Source of the DNA: Streptomyces coryli
Lineage (GTDB): Bacteria; Actinomycetota; Actinomycetes; Streptomycetales; Streptomycetaceae
Direction: 5' to 3'
DNA length: 32,099 nucleotides
NCBI RefSeq assembly: GCF_011044975.1
Contig: NZ_JAAKZV010000077.1
Location: forward strand, 1 to 32,099
Below are positions 26,642 to 32,099 of this stretch, piece after piece. The notes under the pieces are model-generated. The model was not told the origin of the DNA and ran no database searches. It saw only the letters and a list, made by a program, of their open reading frames with translations. Both the position numbers and the translations under genes were made by a program. Numbering within the stretch: the first letter of the stretch is position 1; each line of letters begins with the position of its first letter.

Positions 26642-27934
26642 CTACGCCTTCGGCGCCACCTTCGCCAGGCCGTTGATGATCCGGTCCATCGCGTCGCCGC
26701 CGCGCGGGTCGGTCAGGTTGGCGAGCATCTTGAGCGTGAAGCGCATCAGCATCGGATGCGAGAGCCCGCGCTGCGCGGCCACCTGCATCACCTTCGGGTT
26801 GCCGATCAGCTTCACGAAGGCGCGGCCCATCGAGTAGTAGCCGCCGTACGTCTCCTTGAGCACCTTCGGGTACGCGTGCAGCGCCCGCTCGCGCTGCGCG
26901 GCCGTGGCGCGCGCGTGCGCCTGCACGACGACGTCGGCGGCGATCTGGCCGCTTTCCATCGCGTACGCGATGCCCTCGCCGTTGAACGGGTTCACGAGGC
27001 CGCCCGCGTCGCCGACCAGCATCAGGCCGTGGTCGTAATGCGGCTTGCGGTTGAAGGCCATCGGGAGGGCGGCGCCGCGGATGGGGCCGGTCATGTTCTC
27101 CGGGGTGTAGCCCCACTCCTCCGGCATCGAGGCGCACCAGGCCTTCAGCACGTCCCGCCAGTCCAGCTCCTTGAAGGCGGACGACGAATTCAGGATGCCG
27201 AGGCCGACGTTGGAGGTGCCGTCGCCCATGCCGAAGATCCAGCCGTAGCCGGGCAGCAGCCGGTCCTGCGCGCCGCGCTTGTCCCACAGCTCCAGCCAGG
27301 ACTCGAGGTAGTCGTCCTCGTGCCGCGGCGAGTGGAAGTAGGTGCGCACCGCGACGCCCATCGGGCGGCTCTCGTCCCGGTGCCGGTTCATGGCCAGGGA
27401 CAGCCGCGAGGAGTTGCCGTCCGCGGCGATGACCAGCGGGGCGTGAAAGGACGCGGGGGTCTTCTCCTCGCCCATCTTCGCGGTGACGCCCGTGATCTTG
27501 CCCGTACGCTCGTCGAGGAGCGGCCCGCTGACATTGCAGCGCTCGTGCAGCCGGGCGCCGGCCTTCTGCGCCTGCCGGGCGAGCTGCTCGTCGAAGTCGT
27601 CGCGCTTGCGCACCAGGCCGTAGTCCGGGAAGGCGGCGAGGTCCGGCCAGTCGAGCTGGAGGCGGTGGCCGCCGCCGATGATGCGCAGGCCCTTGTTGCG
27701 CAGCCAGCCGGCCTCTTCGGAGATGTCGATCCCCATCGAGACGAGCTGCTTGGTGGCGCGCGGGGTCAGCCCGTCACCGCAGACCTTCTCGCGCGGGAAC
27801 GCGGTCTTCTCCAGCAGCAGGACGTCGAGTCCGGCTTTGGCCAGGTAGTAGGCGGTCGTCGATCCGGCGGGCCCGGCGCCGACGACGATGACGTCGGCGC
27901 TCTGCGAGGTGTCGGTCACGGTCTCGGCTGACAT
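26642..27934 (-). CDS. menJ: Geranylgeranyl reductase family, probable menaquinone reductase
   Basis: This 430-residue FAD-dependent oxidoreductase probably saturates isoprene units of the menaquinone side chain, as MenJ does in mycobacteria. The N-terminal dinucleotide motif VIVVGAGPAGSTTAYYLAKAG is followed by the family motif EKVCGDGLTPRA (about 48-59) and the second FAD motif LMLVGDAGGLVNPFNGEGIA (about 290-310). The C-terminal third matches the geranylgeranyl reductase family. The start is ATG at 27934; no ribosome site is visible, but a TAGACT hexamer lies 6 bp upstream, so its mRNA may begin at the start codon. It is the last gene of the menaquinone operon. The symbol rests on context and family rather than on direct evidence. 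Confidence 0.85.
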   Translation of the reverse strand: MSAETVTDTSQSADVIVVGAGPAGSTTAYYLAKAGLDVLLLEKTAFPREKVCGDGLTPRATKQLVSMGIDISEEAGWLRNKGLRIIGGGHRLQLDWPDLAAFPDYGLVRKRDDFDEQLARQAQKAGARLHERCNVSGPLLDERTGKITGVTAKMGEEKTPASFHAPLVIAADGNSSRLSLAMNRHRDESRPMGVAVRTYFHSPRHEDDYLESWLELWDKRGAQDRLLPGYGWIFGMGDGTSNVGLGILNSSSAFKELDWRDVLKAWCASMPEEWGYTPENMTGPIRGAALPMAFNRKPHYDHGLMLVGDAGGLVNPFNGEGIAYAMESGQIAADVVVQAHARATAAQRERALHAYPKVLKETYGGYYSMGRAFVKLIGNPKVMQVAAQRGLSHPMLMRFTLKMLANLTDPRGGDAMDRIINGLAKVAPKA

Positions 27935-27965
27935 GGCCAAAGTCTACGGTCGGCCGCTGACAGCC

Positions 27966-28670
27966 TTACGCCGGGGCGTACCCGCGGTGCAGTGCCACGA
28001 TGCCGCCGGTCAGATTGCGCCAGGCGACCTTGGACCAGCCGGCCTGCTGCAGCCTGCTGGCGAGGGCCGGCTGGTCCGGCCAGGAGCGGATCGAGTCGGC
28101 GAGGTAGACGTACGCGTCCGGATTGCTGCTGACCGCGGTGGCGACCGGCGGCAGAGCCCGCATCAGGTACTCGGTGTAAACGGTGCGGAAGGGCGCCCAG
28201 GTGGGATGCGAGAACTCGCAGACCACTACCCGCCCGCCGGGCCGGGTGACCCGCAGCATCTCCCGCAGCGCGGCATTCGTGTCCTGCACATTGCGCAGCC
28301 CGAAGGAGATGGTGACGGCGTCGAAGACCCCGTCGGCGAACGGCAGCTTGGTGGCGTCCCCGGCCGTCAGCGGCAGCTCCGGCTGCCGCCGCTTGCCCTC
28401 GCGCAGCATCCCGAGCGAGAAGTCGCACGGGACCACGTACGCGCCCGCCGCCGCGAAGGGCAGCGACGACGTCCCCGTACCGGCGGCGAGATCAAGGATC
28501 TTGTCGCCGGGCTTGGCGTCCACGGCCTTCGCCACCGCCCGCCGCCACAGCCGGGCCTGGCCGAGCGACAGCACATCGTTGGTGAGGTCGTACTTCGCGG
28601 CGACGTCGTCGAACATCGCGGCGACTTCGTGCGGCTGCTTGTCGAGCGTTGCGCGGGTCACGGCACCCAT
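27966..28670 (-). CDS. menG: Demethylmenaquinone methyltransferase
   Basis: This 234-residue SAM-dependent methyltransferase of the UbiE/MenG family adds the methyl group to demethylmenaquinone, the last step of quinone-ring synthesis. Class I motifs are visible: the SAM-binding loop [15 protein letters not shown] (about 58-72), the acidic PCDFSLGML, and the UbiE pattern [19 protein letters not shown] (about 123-141). The ATG at 28670 is used here; a GTG at 28658 would give an N-terminus [13 protein letters not shown] closer to homologues, and neither has a strong ribosome site. It lies between the amidohydrolase-like gene (20 bp) and the reductase (31 bp). Confidence 0.93.
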   Translation of the reverse strand: MGAVTRATLDKQPHEVAAMFDDVAAKYDLTNDVLSLGQARLWRRAVAKAVDAKPGDKILDLAAGTGTSSLPFAAAGAYVVPCDFSLGMLREGKRRQPELPLTAGDATKLPFADGVFDAVTISFGLRNVQDTNAALREMLRVTRPGGRVVVCEFSHPTWAPFRTVYTEYLMRALPPVATAVSSNPDAYVYLADSIRSWPDQPALASRLQQAGWSKVAWRNLTGGIVALHRGYAPA

Positions 28671-28690
28671 TCAAGCAGGGGGCTCGGACA

Positions 28691-29251
28691 TCAGCGGCGG
28701 CGGTACACCAGGCGGCCGTCGATGACGGTGGCGACGCAGGTGGAGGCGCCCTTCGCGGCGAGGTCTTCCTGCGTGGGCACGTCGAAGACCGCGAAGTCGG
28801 CGCTGCGGGGAGGGACCCCCGCCCGGGTCAGCTGCCGCAGCGGCGAGCGCTCCACCGCCTCCCGTACGGCAGGCCGCCGGAACTCCCCCGCGACCGCCGT
28901 CGTCCCGTGCGCCAGCATCCGCTGCAGCCCGCGCCGCGCGCTGGCGCCCCAGCGGGCGTCGTCCATCGCGAGACCGGAAGGATCCACCGGCTCCGTGCCC
29001 AGCTCCTCCGCCTCCCGCGGATCCGGGTGGTAGAGCCGCTCCAGCAGGTCGGGAGCCTTGCGGTTCACCAGGCCAGGGGTGAGCAGGGCGCCGGGCCAGC
29101 GGCGCATCCGCGCGTCCGGGTGCGCGGCGGCCAGCTCCTCGTACGGGCCGACCGCCGCGATCTCCCGTCCGTCGACGAGGACCGCGGCGCCGGCCTGCGC
29201 GGGCTTCCCGGGCACGGTCAGCACCATGTCCGGTACGTGCAGCGTGAGCAT
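28691..29251 (-). CDS. Miniature amidohydrolase-like protein
   Basis: The 186-residue protein keeps the N-terminal beta-sandwich of amidohydrolases (VLVDGREIAAVGPYEELAA at about 25-43, ending GALLTPGLVN) and the C-terminal sandwich (SADFAVFDVP, ATVIDGRLVY). The usual HxH metal site after PGLVN is replaced by RKAPD, and most of the metal-binding TIM barrel between them is missing (only about 75 residues remain). It therefore looks like a non-hydrolytic relative of imidazolonepropionase- or aminofutalosine-deaminase-type enzymes. No frameshift is visible and the reading frame is clean. Its place 10 bp after mqnC and 20 bp before menG implies a job in menaquinone metabolism, but its function is unknown. 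No ribosome site precedes the ATG at 29251, so it may be translated by coupling to mqnC. Confidence 0.8.
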   Translation of the reverse strand: MLTLHVPDMVLTVPGKPAQAGAAVLVDGREIAAVGPYEELAAAHPDARMRRWPGALLTPGLVNRKAPDLLERLYHPDPREAEELGTEPVDPSGLAMDDARWGASARRGLQRMLAHGTTAVAGEFRRPAVREAVERSPLRQLTRAGVPPRSADFAVFDVPTQEDLAAKGASTCVATVIDGRLVYRRR

Positions 29252-29261
29252 CGGCGGTGGG

Positions 29262-30458
29262 TCAGTTCGCTTCGACGAGCTTCAGCTCGGGATGCGCGGT
29301 GCCGCCCTCGATCGCCGTCGAGGAGAAGTGCGAGACCACCCGCTCGTCGACCGGGTCGTTCGCCGGGTCGTCGTGCACGACCAGGTGCTCGTACGTCGTC
29401 GCGCGCTGCGCCGGGATCCGGTCCGCGCCGCGGATCATGTCGATGATCTCGCGGAGGTTGGAGCGGTGCTTGGCACCCGCCGAGGAGACGACGTTCTCCT
29501 CCAGCATGACGGAGCCGAGGTCGTCGGCCCCGTAATGCAGGGTCAGCTGGCCGATCTCCTTGCCGGTGGTCAGCCAGGAGCCCTGGATGTGCGCGACGTT
29601 GTCGAGGAAGAGCCGGGCGACGGCGATCAGGCGCAGATACTCCAGGTCGGTGGCCTGGGTGCGGCCCTTCAGGGCGTTGTTCTGCGGCTGGTACGTGTAC
29701 GGGATGAAGGCGCGGAAGCCGCCCGTACGGTCCTGGACGTCGCGGATCATGCGCAGGTGCTCGATCCGCTCGGCGTTGGTCTCGCCCGTGCCCATGAGCA
29801 TCGTGGAGGTGGACTCGACGCCGATCCGGTGCGCGATCTCCATGATCTCCAGCCAGCGCTCGCCGGATTCCTTCAGCGGGGCGATCGCCTTGCGCGGCCG
29901 GGCCGGCAGCAGCTCGGCGCCCGCGCCGGCGAAGGAGTCGAGGCCCGCGGCGTGGATGCGGCGGATGGCCTCCTCGGCGGAGACGCCGGAGATCTTCGAC
30001 ATGTGCTCGACCTCGGAGGCACCGAGGGAGTGGATGACGAGCTGCGGGAAGGCCTGCTTGATCGCCCCGAAGCTCTCTTCGTAGTACTCCACCCCGAAGT
30101 CCGGGTGGTGCCCGCCCTGGAACATGATCTGAGTCCCGCCCAGCTCCACGGTCTCCGCGCACCGGCGCAGGATCTCGTCGAGGTCGCGCACCCAGACCTT
30201 GTCGCTCTTCGGCGCGGCGAAGAAGGCGCAGAACTTGCACGCGGTGACGCACGAGTTCGTGTAGTTGATGTTGCGCTCGATGATGTACGTCGCGATGTCC
30301 TCGGTGCCGGCGTAGCGCCGGCGGCGGGCGGCGTCGGCCGCGGATCCGAGGGCGTGCAGCGGGGCGTGCCGGTAGAGCTCGAGGGCTTCCTCGGGCGTGA
30401 TACGGCCGCCGTCGGCGGCGCGGGCGAGTACGGACGTGAGGTCGGCGTGCTCGGTCAC
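29262..30458 (-). CDS. mqnC: Dehypoxanthine futalosine cyclase (radical SAM)
   Basis: MqnC carries out the radical cyclisation of dehypoxanthine futalosine in the futalosine pathway to menaquinone, used by Streptomyces instead of the classical men route. The 398-residue protein has the radical-SAM motif CVTACKFC (Cys70, Cys74, Cys77). Family segments such as FQGGHHPDFGVEYYEE and IPYTYQPQNNALKGR follow, and ENVVSSAGAKHRSNLREI is near the C-terminus. I chose the GTG at 30458 because AAGGGG lies 8 bp upstream; a GTG at 30476 has none. It is the first gene of the menaquinone operon on the minus strand. Confidence 0.95.
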   Translation of the reverse strand: MTEHADLTSVLARAADGGRITPEEALELYRHAPLHALGSAADAARRRRYAGTEDIATYIIERNINYTNSCVTACKFCAFFAAPKSDKVWVRDLDEILRRCAETVELGGTQIMFQGGHHPDFGVEYYEESFGAIKQAFPQLVIHSLGASEVEHMSKISGVSAEEAIRRIHAAGLDSFAGAGAELLPARPRKAIAPLKESGERWLEIMEIAHRIGVESTSTMLMGTGETNAERIEHLRMIRDVQDRTGGFRAFIPYTYQPQNNALKGRTQATDLEYLRLIAVARLFLDNVAHIQGSWLTTGKEIGQLTLHYGADDLGSVMLEENVVSSAGAKHRSNLREIIDMIRGADRIPAQRATTYEHLVVHDDPANDPVDERVVSHFSSTAIEGGTAHPELKLVEAN

Positions 30459-30544
30459 CGGGCGGGCCCCTTCCACAGTGCGGGTGCGTACCTACCTCAG
30501 CGTACGCGGGCCCCGGGCGAGGCCCGGAGGGCGGGCGGCCGACA
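30459..30544. other. Intergenic gap between kinase and mqnC
   Basis: This 86-bp gap may hold the mqnC promoter. A small GC-rich hairpin (CCGGGC at 30513-30518 with GCCCGG at 30522-30527) could end the kinase transcript, and an inverted repeat GCGTAC (30486-30491)/GTACGC (30502-30507) could be an operator. No -10/-35 pair is convincing. Confidence 0.35.
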
Positions 30545-32099
30545 TCAGTCCGCGCGCTGCAGCGTCGCCCGCGGGTTGCCGCCGCCCTTGTCGTCCGAGC
30601 GGTACTCCAGCACGTCGCCGCCCTTCGCCGTCAGCGTGACCGTCGCCTCGGCGCCCGTGCACACCGGGTCGCTCTGTTTCGCCGGGTCCGTCGTCTCGGT
30701 CAGCGACAGCTCGCGCGCCGCCGCCTCGTCGAGCTTGCCGCGGCTGTAGCACTTCATGCCGTAGTTGTCGTACGTCAGCTCCGCCACGTACTCGCCCTCG
30801 GCGCCCTCCTGCACCTCCACCGTGACCTGCCCGTTCGGGGTGCCGTCCCGCTGCTGGATGTCGCCGCGCCAGATGCCGGCGAAGGTCTGCGGGACCTCGC
30901 CCCGGCCGCCGTCGTCGGGGCGGGTGGTCGCCGAGGGGGACGGGTCCGCGGAGCCGCCGCCCGTATCGCCGCCGGTGGTGCCGCCGCCCCCCGTCGCGGT
31001 CGAGTCGCCGGGGGCCGATGTCGCCGGGGGCTGCTTGCCCGCGTGATCGGCGCCGCCTCCGCCGTCGCCGGGGAGGACACCGCCGAGGTAGAGCCCGAGC
31101 ATCGCGATCGCCAGGGTCGCCGCCACCGACAGCACCACCGAGCAGCCGAGCCGCCGCGACCGCCAGGCCGCGCGGACCTCCCGGCCGGTGGCGGTGGCGT
31201 CCTTGGGCTGCGCGGGAGTCGGCGCCTGCGGCCCGAAGCCCGGCGGCGGCACCACCGGCTCCTCCGGATGCTCCGCCTCCGGCACCTCCACCAGACCGGA
31301 CACCGCCTCCTGCGCCGCCTCCAGGTCGAGCAGCTGCACCGCGGCCCGGCTGATCTGCTCGACCAGCGGCTGCGGCAGCCACCCCTCCCGTACGAGCCCG
31401 GCCGCATTCCCGTCCGGCGCCAGTCGCCGGGCCAGCTCGCGCGGCTGCGGGCGATCGTCCGCGTCCTTGGCGAGGCAGCGCTCGGCCAGCTCGCGCAGCT
31501 CGCCGTCGGTCTCGTCGAGGTCGTAGAGATAGGGGTCCTCGTTCACCACCTGGTAGAGCAGCGCGTGCGCGCTCTCCCCGGGGAACGGCGCCCGGCCCGT
31601 AGCCGCGAAGACCAGCACCGCACCGAGCGAGAAGACGTCGCTGGCGGCCGCCGCACCCCGGCCGAGGATCTGCTCGGGCGCCATATAACCGGGCGACCCG
31701 ACCGAGACACCCGTCGCGGTCAGCGAGGCGGTGCCGTCTGTGGCCCGCGCGATGCCGAAGTCGATCAGCCGCGGCCCGTCCAGGGTCAGCAGCACATTGG
31801 ACGGCTTTACGTCCCGGTGCACGAGCCCGAGGCCGTGCACCGCCTCGAGCGCCTCGGCGAGCCCCGCCCCCAGCGCCCGCACACTCGCGGCCGGCAGCGC
31901 CCCGTACTCCGCCACCACCTGGCTCAGCGCGGGCCCGGCCACATACCCGGTCGCCACCCACGGCACCTCGTCATCGGGCCCCGCATCCAGCACCGGCGCC
32001 GTCCACGCCCCACCAACCCGCCGCGCCGCCTCGACCTCCCGCCGGAACCGCGCGCGGAACTGCTCATCCGCGGCAAAATGCGGATGCACGACCTTCACC
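30545..32099 (-). CDS. Membrane-anchored Ser/Thr protein kinase (partial)
   Basis: At least 517 residues are present; the N-terminus with the glycine-rich loop lies beyond the window edge, so the visible first codon is internal. The kinase domain shows the probable ATP-binding lysine (KVVHPHFA), the catalytic loop HRDVKPSN (visible residues 94-101, Asp96), DFGIA (Asp113) and GSPGYMAPEQ. An acidic linker follows, then a membrane helix (about 318-343). The extracytoplasmic part is Gly/Ser/Thr/Pro-rich and then a beta-rich domain of about 115 residues with two cysteines (MKCYSRG, DPVCTG) that may form a disulfide. No PASTA repeats are seen, so the ligand is unknown. It lies 86 bp upstream of mqnC on the same strand. 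Confidence 0.9.
   Translation of the reverse strand, partial: VKVVHPHFAADEQFRARFRREVEAARRVGGAWTAPVLDAGPDDEVPWVATGYVAGPALSQVVAEYGALPAASVRALGAGLAEALEAVHGLGLVHRDVKPSNVLLTLDGPRLIDFGIARATDGTASLTATGVSVGSPGYMAPEQILGRGAAAASDVFSLGAVLVFAATGRAPFPGESAHALLYQVVNEDPYLYDLDETDGELRELAERCLAKDADDRPQPRELARRLAPDGNAAGLVREGWLPQPLVEQISRAAVQLLDLEAAQEAVSGLVEVPEAEHPEEPVVPPPGFGPQAPTPAQPKDATATGREVRAAWRSRRLGCSVVLSVAATLAIAMLGLYLGGVLPGDGGGGADHAGKQPPATSAPGDSTATGGGGTTGGDTGGGSADPSPSATTRPDDGGRGEVPQTFAGIWRGDIQQRDGTPNGQVTVEVQEGAEGEYVAELTYDNYGMKCYSRGKLDEAAARELSLTETTDPAKQSDPVCTGAEATVTLTAKGGDVLEYRSDDKGGGNPRATLQRAD

Noticed and set aside
1-32099. CRISPR array, insertion sequence, prophage or RNA genes
   Set aside because: No spaced direct repeats, transposase, integrase, terminal repeats or tRNA/rRNA cloverleaf sequences were seen on either strand.

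Overview
The window is a high-GC actinobacterial chromosome segment, almost certainly from Streptomyces or a close relative. Signs are the strong G/C bias at third codon positions, frequent GTG starts, GGAGG-type ribosome sites, a separate nuoC and nuoD within a full 14-gene nuo operon, a futalosine-type menaquinone gene (mqnC), and secreted Streptomyces-style proteins. From memory it resembles the core region SCO4550-SCO4575 of S. coelicolor, but the species cannot be named from sequence alone.

Layout. Positions 1-5100 hold a small accessory block: a GPP34 (GOLPH3-like) protein, a small secreted protein, a lipoprotein, and a LysR regulator divergent from a large secreted M4 metalloprotease. 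Positions 5157-20979 are the complete nuoA-N operon on the minus strand, encoding proton-pumping NADH:menaquinone oxidoreductase (complex I). Junctions are tight, with stop and start codons overlapping at most of them. The 366-bp region upstream of nuoA (20980-21345) is rich in regulatory-looking DNA: a Rex-type operator, two Crp-type motifs 33 bp apart, and a cluster of TGATCA palindromes with a 12-bp perfect inverted repeat.

Positions 21346-25273 are a four-gene minus-strand cassette: ABC ATPase, ABC-2-type permease, OmpR-family response regulator and sensor kinase. A plus-strand NlpC/P60 cell-wall hydrolase follows (25742-26557). Positions 26642-30458 are a minus-strand menaquinone operon: mqnC, a miniature amidohydrolase-like gene, the methyltransferase menG, and a geranylgeranyl/menaquinone reductase (menJ-like). 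The window ends inside a membrane-anchored Ser/Thr protein kinase whose N-terminus lies beyond the edge.

How it fits together. The menaquinone operon makes and tailors the quinone that the nuo complex reduces, so two linked halves of the respiratory chain flank the signalling, transport and cell-wall genes. The candidate Rex and Crp sites would couple nuo expression to NADH/NAD+ state and to cyclic-nucleotide signalling. I see no CRISPR array, insertion sequence, tRNA, rRNA or prophage. I found no convincing wholly new multi-gene system. The points most worth checking are the barrel-less amidohydrolase in the menaquinone operon and the dense operator region upstream of nuoA.
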